A stretch of DNA of 64,000 nt from Haematobacter genomosp. 1 (GCF_002196855.1 NZ_NIPW01000024.1:114326-178325); one strand, 5' to 3'. Positions 44,001 through 50,861 are shown, counted from the stretch's first letter. Program-made: numbers and translations. The notes: generated by a model from the sequence alone, not told the origin.

Positions 44001-44070
44001 TGCCGCCCGACCAGAAGGGGATACGGATGGAGGACGCCTCGGGGCTCGTTCCGTCCACGGTTAAGCCCAA
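35047..44070 (-). CDS. Cyclic beta-1,2-glucan synthase (NdvB/ChvB type)
   Basis: About 3000 residues; the start is uncertain (TTG at 44070 or GTG at 44058). It makes cyclic beta-1,2-glucans, periplasmic osmo-adaptive glucans, from UDP-glucose at the inner membrane. The order is: N-terminal domain (YAFQPFRIMERLDQNQAVIARNYLSIM at 40-66), a glycosyltransferase-84 region with YVVTLDADTRLPRDS and several membrane segments, glycoside-hydrolase-94-like regions, and a C-terminal phosphorylase domain with LILGGDWNDGMNRVG. A ~198-residue Pro/Ser/Asp/Ala-rich insert (residues ~351-548, 42427-43020) interrupts a place where relatives run straight from '...EVEVAxxALALA' to '...VGxxLIxxGxxxLE'. It accounts for the length above ~2800 residues. 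An 8-codon reading frame with a strong ribosome site precedes it. Confidence 0.93.
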   Translation of the reverse strand: MGLTVDGTSPEASSIRIPFWSGGSLRAAGAAVAESESPDLYAFQPFRIMERLDQNQAVIARNYLSIMAAARDGELITPAAEWLIDNHHVVEENFRHLRRDLTPSFYRHLPQITLVNGQRVPRAFALAWQYVAIVDSEISLAGLTEMVEGYQTRRILTIGELWAVPALLRFVLLENLRRQSEQVDSARRQRLAANALADQMLIPAGEGGVALLLATHVAEAREDTFASQLVYRFRDGTQISREGTAWLDARLAERGTTAERMVALEHARQSASNVSSGNIIRGLRLVDDVDWLTWFEKVSAVDRVLRQSSDYGRLDKPSRNAYRDTVERVARHGRLDEVEVAEKAVALARTDRPQDAGGFHDADVPRDADGWPDAIGPATIGRGSTGSDDRDTRLTPDAAQSARRPVSGEGAAESLRSGAEREGGFPSHPEGRPPLQDAGAGAPLSGTSLSGTASSGSTGNASPPDDPGNDRSPISPAQSFDASPAPVSSDAAGALSGAGDPNRFAARPTEPQAQADPADTRTGEAGSPADTPRDTPHDTGPAVGPEVGRVLVGDRLGELEHACGYRMRFGERCLRFARRLGWPAIFVPVLVLSVIITGLLALTLPAQPMLPLPVSVLLILLALVPASDAAMALVSLVSSRLVPPARLPAYDYTDAIPPEARTLVVIPCLLTDYDTIDDLLGNLERHYLANPRGEVSFALLSDWADAAEETQPSDDELVAYARDGIDLLAERYAHDGRRRFFLLHRRRLFNAAEGVWMGWERKRGKLSELNQLLEGEGDTTFLDTGPRPPDGVRYVVTLDADTRLPRDSIADLVGKIDNPVNRPRNDPKTGLVTRGHGILQPRVTPSLTSGAESSVFQRVFSANRGLDPYVFAVSDLYQDLLDEGSFTGKGIYDVRAFDAAIDNRLPENAVLSHDLIEGSLARAALVSDVQVIEDFPTRYEVDVSRQHRWARGDWQLLPFILDPTNGLNGVARLKMVDNLRRTLVPIAWVLGSAIGWLTMPFTAALWWQVGLVLTFILVPLANFLIGVVPRQRGTSPRSHVHVVLSEGRGLLVEFGLRLTFMAHLAVTMGDAIVRALYRMFVSRKHLLEWRTAQQVHVGARSDLKDYLRYMWISPVIGLGLLVAVALVNPACLAVALPFALIWTLAPLAAWEVSRPLATEDRLNIRPADRDTLRRTARLTWRYFETFVTAESNWLPPDNFQEAPAPKIAERTSPTNIGLYLLSVLTARDFGWISFEAAVGRIEQSLGTLERMEKYRGHLYNWYDTANLAVLEPRYVSAVDSGNLAGHLVTLSSALREWSRNPSVNMLGNLDGIGDVLALVRERHAAVPDDCRTLRPLRRRIEERIDGFARSLASYLDEPQLAPVRAINLAVIAEDIRKLSLDLDREAGHAATAELVWWANALKATCDAMTGDSLAGWEEKDSLAERLAALAERARALAFAMDFRFLMDPEKRLLSIGYRPDLGERDLSCYDLLASEARLASFFAIAKGDLPVEHWTRLGRPVTAFEGRGVLLSWSGSMFEYLMPPLVMQERVGGILNQSNAMAVAVQIQHGNRLGIPWGVSESAFNARDREMNYQYYAFGVPELGLKRALGQDVVVAPYATLLASQLRPHAAVANLRRLEKMGAFGPQGAYDAVDFTPSRLQEGAKYAVVRNYMAHHHGMSIVAIGNSILDGIHRTRFHDDPVIKAAELLLQEKAPREIVPLTRSDAASVPAHVAGPEAQPLNVAPEPEDNRNAVAILSNGHHSVMLSTTGAGYMTYGRLAVTRWRPDPTFDNGGSFLFLRDTTSGQWWSASTSPRRARREIAGAVFSDHKAEFHKVAHGIDSRMEVIVAAEANAEGRRIVLRNLGTEARTIEITSYGEIVLDRAESDAAHPAFSKMFVRTEVWENGRVITARRNRRNADDRQLHLAHFLSGPPEGRGTEFETDRRAFIGRGRTLGTAAAFDPGVELTGATGFTLDPIFSLRRRIRILPRKEASLIFWTVVTDTAEELERAVAHYSRAETFEHESRLAWTYSQVQLRHLDIPLEEAALFRRYAALLVYPDLSLTAMDAETQAAMGPQSALWPAGISGDVPIFLLRLDSEADLPIVREALRMHLYFRARGVLADLVILNERATSYSEQLQDEINALSQSYERRRTGEGGNVYVLRRDMLGRETLDTLLAAARISIHTRNGRLSEQIHRLDTIAEETVAPKAPPPPVPVKALPPPAFPEETLRFWNGYGGFSADGRSYVIRLRHGEATPHPWINVIARGAFGFHISATGAGFTWSVNSRDHQITPWSNDPVIDPPGEGFFIHDAETGRIATPFAGLSDDPLALYEVRHGFGQTTFRVFTDWLEVEAVQTLHADQPAKLTRLTLHNRSGRTLRLRIAGYAECVLGQNRSRTAPMIRLRRLASGGLAARNPFATEAAGHAAVFACDRVVTGFLGSRTAFFGRGGNTRRPAALVDGWPGSSLETEGDPCAVLVSEVTLPPGASRSVTFALGDGAEADVDHLPARVLGEDAWQAALAAVAREWGGITDTLQVSTPDPKLDLMINGWLPYQAIACRIRARSAFYQASGAFGFRDQLQDTSALLLQDPSLARAQILNAASRQFPEGDVQHWWLPATGAGVRTMISDDVVWLGHLTERYVAATGDTALLDHPLPWLEGRRLEEGEHDAFYTPGHSAETAPLYEHCARALDLAVARTGANGLPLILGGDWNDGMNRVGEKGRGESVWLGWFLAATLDAFAPFARARGEAERADRWQAHRERLAQALETAGWDGGWYRRGYYDDGAPLGSRESDACRIDSIAQSWAAISGIAPDEHATIAVDAALSHLVDTEAGLIRLFQPPFVGGADGEGRDPGYIQGYPPGVRENGGQYTHAAAWMVYALARMGRGADAHGLFDMINPVSHAENRSEADRYRVEPYVVAADVYGIGDKRGRGGWTWYTGSAGWLYRAAVEGILGITLADGNLRVEPRIPPEWPGYEADIRLPDGRRYHVAVSRRDGSHTVEVTRQSADTLDGSAAPVPRDAAETDSR

Positions 44071-44084
44071 TGCCAGTGGGTCAT
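44061..44084 (-). CDS. Short upstream reading frame (7 residues) ahead of the glucan synthase gene
   Basis: ATG at 44084 has an excellent ribosome site, GGGAGG, six bases upstream (44096-44091) and encodes MTHWHWA then TAA (44063-44061). The stop overlaps the region where the large gene begins in another frame (TTG 44070, GTG 44058), neither of which has its own ribosome site. A coupled leader peptide, or a frameshift at the true gene start, are the two explanations. Confidence 0.4.
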   Translation of the reverse strand: MTHWHWA

Positions 44085-44828
44085 GCAGCGCCTCCCTGAG
44101 CGACGGGCGGCGATCAGAATACCTCGCTCACCCTGGCCGCAACGCGGCGAAAGCGGCGTTGTTCCCTGAGCGGGGGGCTTGCTTGACCGGCCTGAGCCTG
44201 ACGCCCGAACTTTAAGCGCCCCACCGCCTTGCGCCTGTCCTGCAGGCAGAAGACGCATGTCGGAGCAGTCGGAGCAGTCGGAGCAGTCGGAGCAGTCGGA
44301 GCAGTCGGAGCAGTCGGAGCAGTCGGAGCAGTCGGAGCAGTCGGAGCAGTCGGAGCAGTCGGAGCAGTCGGAGCAGTCGGAGCAGTCGGAGCAGTCGGAG
44401 CAGTCGGAGCAGTCGGAGCAGTCGGAGCAGTCGGAGCAGTCGGAGCAGTCGGAGCAGGTCAGAAGAAATTCCGCAGCCCATCGTTGGAAAACCCGTGTTA
44501 CCTCCGGTTCCCGGACATGAGCTGACCCGGCATTGTGGCGGAGCGATTCCGACGGCTGGCGGCTGATCAGCCACTGTCATCCGACGATACGCCTTCTGCT
44601 GTGCCATCCCGGCACTGGCGACAGGCTGCCCTGTCTCCGCCAGACGGCCTGCCGCGCGCCGCCGCGTCTCCGGCACAGGGAACCAAATCCCCCTGACCTG
44701 CCGCCGATCACCTCCCTTCTGAGCCGCCGACCACCGCCCTTTTGACAGGAGTTGTCGCCAGGCCGGCGAGGCCTGTGCGGTGCCGGTCCCGGCGGCACCA
44801 CTTGCCGGAGGGGGGTATCCGCGCATAG
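44085..44828. other. Gap between the glucan synthase and S49 peptidase genes
   Basis: About 750 bp. It contains the 22-copy 9-bp repeat at 44260-44457 and otherwise no convincing gene. Several frames stay open through the repeat (Ser-Glu-Gln, Gly-Ala-Val or Leu-Leu-Arg repeats) but have no domain outside it. Confidence 0.5.
44260..44457. repeat. Perfect tandem array, 22 copies of a 9-bp unit
   Basis: TCGGAGCAG is repeated 22 times without a single mismatch (198 bp). In the plus-strand frame opened by an ATG at 44257 it reads (Ser-Glu-Gln)22; in the minus strand it reads (Leu-Leu-Arg)n. It lies ~175 bp upstream of the glucan synthase coding region, in its probable promoter/leader region. Unit length is a multiple of three, so copy-number change would not shift a reading frame. 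Confidence 0.97.
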
Positions 44829-45644
44829 ATGCGGCTCATGGCTTTCACATTTTCCTTGTCCCGCCGTCCGACCGTCGCTGTCATCCGCCTGCAGGGCACC
44901 ATCGCCGCAGGTGGCCGCGGGGGGTTGAGCGATGCGTCCCTTGCTCCGGTGATCACCCGTGCTTTCGCGAAGAAGCCGGTTGCGGTGGCGCTTGCCGTGA
45001 ATTCTCCCGGTGGCTCTCCGGTGCAAAGCGCGCTCATCGCCGCGCGCATCCGCCGTCTGGCGGAGGAGAAGCAGGTGCCCGTCCATGCCTTCGTGGAGGA
45101 TGTGGCGGCCTCGGGGGGCTACTGGCTCGCCACGGCGGGGGACGATATCTGGGCCGATGACAGTTCCCTTCTCGGATCCATCGGGGTCATCCATGCCTCC
45201 TTCGGGTTTCCCGAGTTCATCCATCGCCACGGCATCGAGCGGCGGGTGCTGACGGCGGGCCGCTCAAAGAGCCTTGCCGATCCGTTCCGCAGCATGACGG
45301 AAGCCGACGAGCAGCGGATCCGGGCTTTACTGGAGCCGATCCATGGGAATTTCATCCATCACGTGGAGATGCGGCGCGGTCCGCGGCTGGCCAGCGACGT
45401 CGATCTGTTTCAGGGCGATGTTTGGGTCGGTCAGCAGGCGGTTGCACTGGGTCTCGCCGATGGGATCGGACATCTCGTGCCGCGCATGAAGGCGGTCTAT
45501 GGTGACAAGGTCCGCTTTCGCGCGTTCGGGCCGAAACGGTCCCTGCTGTCGCGGCTTGGCATGCAGGCGCTGGGCGCGGAAGCGCTGGCCGGGGTGGAGG
45601 GGGCTGTGGAGGAGCGGGCGCTGTGGGCGAGATACGGATTGTGA
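44829..45644 (+). CDS. S49-family serine peptidase (SppA/SohB-like)
   Basis: 271 residues; ATG at 44829, or the ATG nine bases later. The protein has the Clp/crotonase-like fold of signal-peptide peptidases: VAVIRLQGTI, VALAVNSPGGSPVQSALIAARIRRL, FVEDVAASGGYWLATAGDDIWAD with the nucleophilic Ser in ASGG, LLGSIGVI, and GRSKSLADPFRSMTEADEQRI with the catalytic Lys. It has no clear signal peptide or membrane anchor, unlike SohB. It would degrade cleaved signal peptides or misfolded membrane-proximal proteins. The small membrane protein that follows by one base may be its partner. Confidence 0.9.
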   Translation: MRLMAFTFSLSRRPTVAVIRLQGTIAAGGRGGLSDASLAPVITRAFAKKPVAVALAVNSPGGSPVQSALIAARIRRLAEEKQVPVHAFVEDVAASGGYWLATAGDDIWADDSSLLGSIGVIHASFGFPEFIHRHGIERRVLTAGRSKSLADPFRSMTEADEQRIRALLEPIHGNFIHHVEMRRGPRLASDVDLFQGDVWVGQQAVALGLADGIGHLVPRMKAVYGDKVRFRAFGPKRSLLSRLGMQALGAEALAGVEGAVEERALWARYGL

Positions 45645-45645
45645 C

Positions 45646-45831
45646 ATGCTGTTGAAAATCGCGATATTCTTTCTGGCGGCGGTCGTTCTGCTCGGCTTTC
45701 TGGGCCAGATGCGCTGGTTCCGGCCCACGCGGAAGCAACAGCCGCCGCAGATCTCGAAGCCGCAACGGTGTGGCGACTGCGGAACGTGGCTCATCGGGCG
45801 GAAGACCTGCCCCTGCAAGGACAAGGCCTGA
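45646..45831 (+). CDS. Small membrane protein with a C-terminal zinc-ribbon-like Cys cluster
   Basis: 61 residues, ATG one base after the S49 peptidase stop. One N-terminal membrane helix (LLKIAIFFLAAVVLLGFLGQM, residues ~2-22), a short basic linker, then CGDCGTWLIGRKTCPC, with four Cys residues in CxxC...CxC spacing that could hold one zinc. I recognise the arrangement as conserved in related alphaproteobacteria but know no function. The coupling with the peptidase suggests that the two work together at the membrane. Confidence 0.75.
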   Translation: MLLKIAIFFLAAVVLLGFLGQMRWFRPTRKQQPPQISKPQRCGDCGTWLIGRKTCPCKDKA

Positions 45832-45870
45832 CGCGTTTTCGGGCGCATCCGAGGGCGGAAGGGAGAAGAC

Positions 45871-46653
45871 ATGGCACCCAAGGCACTGGTTACGGGCGCA
45901 GGCAAACGCATCGGGCGGGAGATGGCGCTCTACCTCGGCCAGCGGGGATATGAGGTCGCGGTCCATTACTCCGCCTCCGCCAATGGGGCGGATGAGGTCG
46001 TCCGCCAGATTCGCGACGCGGGCGGACAGGCCGTGGCACTTCAGGCCGACCTGCTGAGCGCCTCGGAGACGGAAAGCCTCGTGCCTCGCGCAGTGGATAT
46101 GCTGGGCGGTGCGCTGACCCTGCTGGTCAACAATGCGTCGATCTTCGAATACGACACGCTTGCCTCGGCCACGGCGGAAAGCTGGGACCGGCATATCGGC
46201 TCCAATCTTCGTGCGCCGTTCTTTCTGACGCAGGCCTTTGCCGCACAGGCGCCGCAGGCGGGCAAGGATGACCGGGGAGAGACAGTGGCGCAGGCGCTCG
46301 TCGTCAACATCATCGACCAGCGGGTAGAGAAGCTGACGCCGGAATTCATGACCTATACGATCGCCAAGATGGGGCTCTGGGCCTTTACCCGCACGGCGGC
46401 GCAGGCGCTTGCTCCGACGATCCGGGTCAACGGCATCGCACCGGGGCCGACGCTTCGCGGCGCGCGTCAGGATGACGACCACTATCGCCGCCAGCGGGCC
46501 GCGACGATTCTGGAACGCGGGGCCGATCCCTCGGACATCACCGCGGCTCTGGGATATCTGATCGAGGCACGGTCCGTCACCGGGCAGCTTCTGTTCGTCG
46601 ATGGCGGGCAGCGGCTTGCCTGGCAGACGCCGGACATCCTCGGGACGAAATAA
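45871..46653 (+). CDS. Short-chain dehydrogenase/reductase, FolM/pteridine-reductase type
   Basis: 260 residues. The cofactor loop is VTGAGKRIGREMALYL: TGxxKRIG instead of the classical TGxxxGxG is characteristic of pteridine reductases and FolM (dihydromonapterin reductase). LLVNNASIF is the NNA motif, and YTIAK contains the catalytic Tyr and Lys. The C-terminus GPTLRGARQDDDHYRRQ is also similar to FolM-like proteins. It would reduce a pterin with NADPH, but other SDR substrates are possible. It follows the small zinc-ribbon gene by 39 bp, with GGAGAAG before its ATG. Confidence 0.88.
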   Translation: MAPKALVTGAGKRIGREMALYLGQRGYEVAVHYSASANGADEVVRQIRDAGGQAVALQADLLSASETESLVPRAVDMLGGALTLLVNNASIFEYDTLASATAESWDRHIGSNLRAPFFLTQAFAAQAPQAGKDDRGETVAQALVVNIIDQRVEKLTPEFMTYTIAKMGLWAFTRTAAQALAPTIRVNGIAPGPTLRGARQDDDHYRRQRAATILERGADPSDITAALGYLIEARSVTGQLLFVDGGQRLAWQTPDILGTK

Positions 46654-46989
46654 CATTTCGCGTCCTTTTTGCCCGGGGGTAAGCGGCACCGAGACTTGAC
46701 TTTTCCCGAGCGGGCGCGGCCCGTCACGAATTGTTCACGATTCATCCGCATTTGCTGCCGCTTTGCCTGCGTCAAAAAATTTTACTCGCAAAATCAGCGT
46801 GTTGTAATCATGCCCAAAAAACGGGCAGCTTGACGAAGGGGCAGGAAAACAAGGAAAAAGGCTCTCTGCCATGAAGTTGTCTCCAGACTTATCCACAAAA
46901 GTCGTGGACTCCTTTTCCCTTGCATACCGAGTGCCCAGATTGCAGCCCATGCCGGGAATCGACCCGGTCGCCAAGAGGAGAGCCATCCC
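46654..46989. other. AT-rich spacer upstream of uvrC with one perfect DnaA box
   Basis: 336 bp with no gene. It is clearly more AT-rich than the surroundings. It contains a perfect DnaA box TTATCCACA (46889-46897) within a small hairpin (GACTT...AAGTC) and a TGCCC-AAAAAAC-GGGCA hairpin near 46810. A promoter region for uvrC is the most likely content; a single box is not enough for an origin. Confidence 0.5.
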
Positions 46990-48861
46990 GTGACCGCCGC
47001 CGAACCCAGACCGGATCAGCCCAAAACCGGACATGCGGTGATTGCGGATTATCTTCGCACGCTCGACTCCTCGCCCGGCGTTTACCGGATGCTGGATGGC
47101 GAGGGGCGCGTGCTCTACGTCGGCAAGGCGCGGAACCTGAAGGCGCGGGTGTCGAACTACGCGCGCCCCTCCGGCCATTCGGGGCGCATCGCGCGGATGA
47201 TCCGCGAGACGGCCTCCATGATGTTCCTGACCACCCGGACGGAGGTGGAGGCGCTGCTGCTGGAGCAGAACCTCATCAAGCAGCTGAAGCCGCGCTATAA
47301 CGTGCTGCTGCGCGACGACAAGAGCTTTCCGAACATCCTGCTGTCGCGGGAGCACCCCTTTCCGCCGATCAAGAAGCACCGTGGCCGAAAGGCGGAGAAG
47401 GGGGACTACTTCGGCCCCTTCGCCTCCGCCGATGCGGTGAACCGGACGATCAACCAGTTGCAGAAGGTGTTCCTGCTGCGCACCTGCTCCGACGCCACCT
47501 TCTCCAGCAGGACGCGGCCCTGTCTGCTCTACCAGATCAAGCGTTGCTCCGCCCCCTGCGTGGGCCACGTCTCGGAGGAGGGCTATGCGGGCCTCGTCCA
47601 CGATGCGAAGGAGTTTCTGGAAGGCCGCACGACCCATGTACAGGCCGAACTCGCCACCGAGATGCAGGCCGCGTCGGAAGCGATGGAGTTTGAGCGCGCC
47701 GCCGCCCTGCGGGACCGTATCAGGGCGCTGACGCAGGTGCAGTCCTCGCAGGGGATCAATCCGCGCGGCGTGGCGGAAGCGGACGTGATTTCGCTTTACT
47801 TGGAGGGGGGGCAGGCCTGCGTGCAGGTCTTCTTTATCCGCGCGAACCAGAGCTGGGGCAACCGGGACTACTACCCCCGCACCGGTTCCGGCGCGGAGGC
47901 GGGGGAGGTGCTGGAGGCGTTTCTGACGCAGTTCTACGACGACAAGACGCCGCCGCGCCTCATCCTGCTGTCGCAGGAGATCGACAATGCCGATCTCGTG
48001 ACGGAGGCGCTTCGGGAGCGCGCGGGCCGCAAGGTGGAAATCAGCGTGCCGCTCCGCGGGGAGAAGGCGGAGTTGGTTGCCAACGCGCTCCGCAACGCGC
48101 GCGAAAGCCTTGCCCGCCGCCTGTCGGAGAGCGCCACACAGGCGCGGCTCCTGGAGGGGGTGGCGGAGGCCTTCGGGCTTGAGGCGCCGCCCGCGCGGAT
48201 CGAGGTTTACGACAACTCCCACATTCAGGGCACGAACGCGGTCGGCGGCATGATCGTCGCGGGGCCGGAGGGATTCATCAAGTCGCAGTATCGCAAGTTC
48301 AACATCAAGGGCACCGAGATCACGCCCGGCGATGACTTCGGCATGATGAAGGAGGTGCTGACCCGGCGGTTCCAGCGGCTGCTGAAGGAAGACCCGGAAC
48401 GGCAGGGCGAGGCCTGGCCCGACCTGCTGCTGATCGACGGCGGGGCGGGGCAGGTTTCGGCCGTGCATGAGATCATGGCCGAACTGGGTGTCGAGGATAT
48501 TCCGATGGTGGGCGTCGCGAAGGGGATCGACCGGGATGCCGGCAAGGAGGAGTTCTACCGCACCGGTGCGCCGCCATTTGCGCTCCGCCACAATGATCCG
48601 GTGCTCTATTTCATCCAGCGTCTCCGCGACGAGGCGCACCGATTCGCGATCGGCACCCACCGGGCCAAGCGGGCAAAGTCCATGGGCGCCACTCCGCTGG
48701 ACGAAATACCGGGCGTCGGCGCGTCGCGCAAACGCGCGTTGCTTCAGCATTTCGGTTCCGCCAAGGCAGTGGCAAGGGCCGGTCTGTCCGACCTGAAGGC
48801 AGCGCCCGGCATATCGGAGGCCATTGCCCAGACGGTTTACGATTTCTTCCACAAGGACTGA
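46990..48861 (+). CDS. uvrC: Excinuclease ABC subunit C
   Basis: 623 residues, GTG start at 46990 after GAGGAGAG. UvrC makes the dual incisions in nucleotide excision repair. The GIY-YIG nuclease domain is at ~27-105 ([29 protein letters not shown], including the catalytic Tyr and Arg), the UVR helix ([15 protein letters not shown]) near 230, the RNase H-like second nuclease domain has [21 protein letters not shown] and [13 protein letters not shown], and the C-terminal helix-hairpin-helix motifs include [25 protein letters not shown]. Complete. In relatives pgsA usually follows closely; here 1.3 kb of decayed material intervenes. Confidence 0.97.
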   Translation: MTAAEPRPDQPKTGHAVIADYLRTLDSSPGVYRMLDGEGRVLYVGKARNLKARVSNYARPSGHSGRIARMIRETASMMFLTTRTEVEALLLEQNLIKQLKPRYNVLLRDDKSFPNILLSREHPFPPIKKHRGRKAEKGDYFGPFASADAVNRTINQLQKVFLLRTCSDATFSSRTRPCLLYQIKRCSAPCVGHVSEEGYAGLVHDAKEFLEGRTTHVQAELATEMQAASEAMEFERAAALRDRIRALTQVQSSQGINPRGVAEADVISLYLEGGQACVQVFFIRANQSWGNRDYYPRTGSGAEAGEVLEAFLTQFYDDKTPPRLILLSQEIDNADLVTEALRERAGRKVEISVPLRGEKAELVANALRNARESLARRLSESATQARLLEGVAEAFGLEAPPARIEVYDNSHIQGTNAVGGMIVAGPEGFIKSQYRKFNIKGTEITPGDDFGMMKEVLTRRFQRLLKEDPERQGEAWPDLLLIDGGAGQVSAVHEIMAELGVEDIPMVGVAKGIDRDAGKEEFYRTGAPPFALRHNDPVLYFIQRLRDEAHRFAIGTHRAKRAKSMGATPLDEIPGVGASRKRALLQHFGSAKAVARAGLSDLKAAPGISEAIAQTVYDFFHKD

Positions 48862-49429
48862 GTTGATCAAATCTCTGCTTCGTCGAAGAAATCCCTATCC
48901 ACCGTCCTGATGAGATAGGTAGCCCGCGTTCGCACGCCCACGGCATGGGTGAGCATGAGATCGGCCAGCCGACGGCCGTCGATCAGGACGACACGGAGTT
49001 GCATCCGCCGCAGATAATCCGAGGCATCTCGTGAAAAATCCGAAGTCGTGACGAAAACCCCCTTCGTCGCGCCTTCGCCGGTGAGCGAGCCGATGAACTT
49101 CTGCATGTCCGGCCGACCGACCCGATGATTCTCCGCATAGCGCTTGGCCTGCACGAATACCGCATCGAGGCCCAGGGCGTCCTCATGGATGATCCCGTCG
49201 ATCCCGTCATCGGCTCCTTGGGCGGTCAGGCGTCCGTTCGTCAGGTCTCCGCCTCCGAATCCCATCGCATCAGGCAGCTTCAGGATGACACGCTCGAAGC
49301 GCCGAGGAGTCATCCGGCGCACCAGGGTCAGCAGTTCGTCCCGCACCGCGGCATTGAGTTGCTGCGGTGCAGTTTCGATGGCGTCTTCAGGGGTCTGGTC
49401 GGTGGCAGAATGTTTCACCGCGGAAGGTG

Positions 49430-49640
49430 GGACGGGAAGCCGCAGCAGAACGCTTACGTCGAGCGTTACAACAGGACGGTCCGGCATGAATGGCTGGACC
49501 TCTTAATCTTTGAAACAATCGAGGAGGCACAGGAGATCCGACGGGCTATGGACTTACAATAATGAGCGCCGCAACACGGGCATCGGCGGCATTACGCCCG
49601 CCCAGAAACTGAAGATGGCTGCTTGAGGTCCACTTCTGCG
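49430..49640 (+). mobile_element. 3' remnant of an IS3-family transposase gene inside mrr
   Basis: The plus strand encodes the very end of an IS3-family orfB transposase: GKPQQNAYVERYNRTVRHEW, then DLLIFETIEEAQEI, a one-base frameshift near 49541, then LWTYNNERRNTGIGGITPAQ and KLKMAA with TGA at 49624-49626. The YVERYNRTVRHE block carries the last catalytic Glu of the DDE triad. The rest of the element is missing, so it cannot move. The exact ends are estimated from where mrr homology stops. Confidence 0.85.
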
Positions 49641-49875
49641 CCCCGTTGAAACGGAGAGGATTACCGGACGCGTGGCAAGGAAAATGCCCGTTCCTGAGCC
49701 GCGCCACCCGTGTGCAAGATTTCCAGCCAGTGAACGCAGGCTGGATATCGCTCCAGCATTCTGACGTCCATCTTGTCTGGTTTGGAAGCCAGCAATGCCT
49801 TCCCCTCCGCTGTGATCTGATGGTTGCCTCGCCCGACCGACCCCAAAAGCCCGGCTTTGGCGAGATAGGTCCGCG

Positions 49876-49901
49876 CCCGGTGGATCCGCCCGCTGGATCC
49901 G
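49876..49901. repeat. 13-bp tandem duplication causing an mrr frameshift
   Basis: CCCGGTGGATCCG followed directly by CCCGCTGGATCCG (12 of 13 identical). Removing one unit restores the Mrr reading ...NRIHRARTYLAKAGLL across the site. Confidence 0.85.
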
Positions 49902-50195
49902 ATTGTGGATGACTGTCTGTTTCCCGCAGGAGAGAAGGACATCTTCGTCGCTGATATGCAGCTACTATGCATCTACGGCTGAAGGGCACATACATTCACC
50001 CACGCGTTCGTCCTCAAGACAAGTGAGGAGGGGAAGCGTGCAGGTCTGAAAGTGTGAAAGCGATATGATACGCTGGAGCAGAAATCCTGATATTGGTAGA
50101 CCGGTTCTGAACTCCGCCGCAAGAAGCGGGCTCTCCCCTTTCAACCCCCGATCCGACGGGCTAGGTATGTCGCCGAGACAACAGGGGCGCCGCGC

Positions 50196-50861
50196 ATGAA
50201 GTGGAACATTCCGAACATCCTCACCGTGTTCCGGCTGATCGCGGCAGCGGGGGTGCCGGTGATGTTTCTCTACTTTGCCCGCCCATGGGCCGACTGGTTC
50301 GCGCTGGCGCTGTTCATCGGCGCGGCGGTGACCGACTGGATCGACGGCTACCTCGCCCGTGCCTGGGGACAGGAGAGCCATTTCGGCGCGGCGATGGACC
50401 CGATCGCCGACAAGGCGATGGTGGTGATCGCTCTGCTCGTGATCACCGGCTATTCCGGCATGAACCCATGGCTCATCCTTCCGGCGACCGTCATCCTGTT
50501 TCGGGAGGTGTTCGTCTCCGGCCTGCGGGAATATCTGGGAGACCGTTCGCGGCTCCTGAAGGTGACCCGGCTCGCCAAGTGGAAGACGACGGCCCAGATG
50601 GTCGCGATCGCCGTGCTGTTTCTCGGCACCGGCCTCGACTATCTGAACGGCATCCACCTGCGCGGCATGACGGCGGAGGCTTATGCCCGCGCGGTGGAAC
50701 TGGGAACGGCCGATCCGGTCCGCACCTGCTTTGCCACCGGCTGCGCCGGTGCGGCGACGGTTCTGGGGCTGGGGCTGATCTGGATCGCGGCCGGCCTTAC
50801 CATCGTCACGGGCTTTGACTATTTCAGAAAGGCGCTGCCCTATCTGAAGGAGCCGAAATGA
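50196..50861 (+). CDS. pgsA: CDP-diacylglycerol-glycerol-3-phosphate 3-phosphatidyltransferase
   Basis: 221 residues, integral membrane. It makes phosphatidylglycerol phosphate. The CDP-alcohol phosphotransferase motif DG(x)2AR(x)8G(x)3D(x)3D is visible as DWIDGYLARAWGQESHFGAAMDPIADKA (residues ~47-74). The start MKWNIPNILTVFRL is classical. A ~45-residue stretch near 160-190 (GMTAEAYARAVELGTADPVRTC) is longer than in E. coli PgsA. Followed by moaD with a 4-bp overlap (ATGA); pgsA-moaD-moaE is the order in related genomes. Confidence 0.95.
   Translation: MKWNIPNILTVFRLIAAAGVPVMFLYFARPWADWFALALFIGAAVTDWIDGYLARAWGQESHFGAAMDPIADKAMVVIALLVITGYSGMNPWLILPATVILFREVFVSGLREYLGDRSRLLKVTRLAKWKTTAQMVAIAVLFLGTGLDYLNGIHLRGMTAEAYARAVELGTADPVRTCFATGCAGAATVLGLGLIWIAAGLTIVTGFDYFRKALPYLKEPK

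Larger units (their letters stand above)
48867..49961 (-). pseudogene. mrr: Mrr-type restriction endonuclease, disrupted (IS3 remnant, frameshift, lost 5' end)
   Basis: The C-terminal part (48867 to ~49425) is in frame and carries the Mrr catalytic domain: FGGGDLTNGRLTAQGADDGIDGII with the DxD, AVFVQAKRY with the QxK motif, and GVFVTTSDFSRDASDYL. The N-terminal winged-helix part is at ~49661-49961: ISDEDVLLSCGKQTVIHNRI matches relatives, then a 13-bp duplication (49876-49901) shifts the frame, and RARTYLAKAGLLGS...DVRMLERYPA continues in the next frame. The two parts are split by an IS3-family transposase remnant. Upstream of 49961 the frame meets stop codons, so the first ~50 residues are gone. 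Mrr cleaves methylated foreign DNA; this copy must be inactive. Confidence 0.85.

Noticed and set aside
44179..44520. A protein-coding gene for a (Ser-Glu-Gln)22 protein
   Set aside because: All three plus-strand frames and a minus-strand frame remain open through the repeat because of its period; there is no ribosome site or conserved flanking domain, so it is listed as a repeat only.
46889..46897. Replication origin candidate (DnaA box in an AT-rich region)
   Set aside because: Only one perfect box was seen, with no cluster and no origin-linked genes (dnaA, dnaN, parAB, hemE) nearby.
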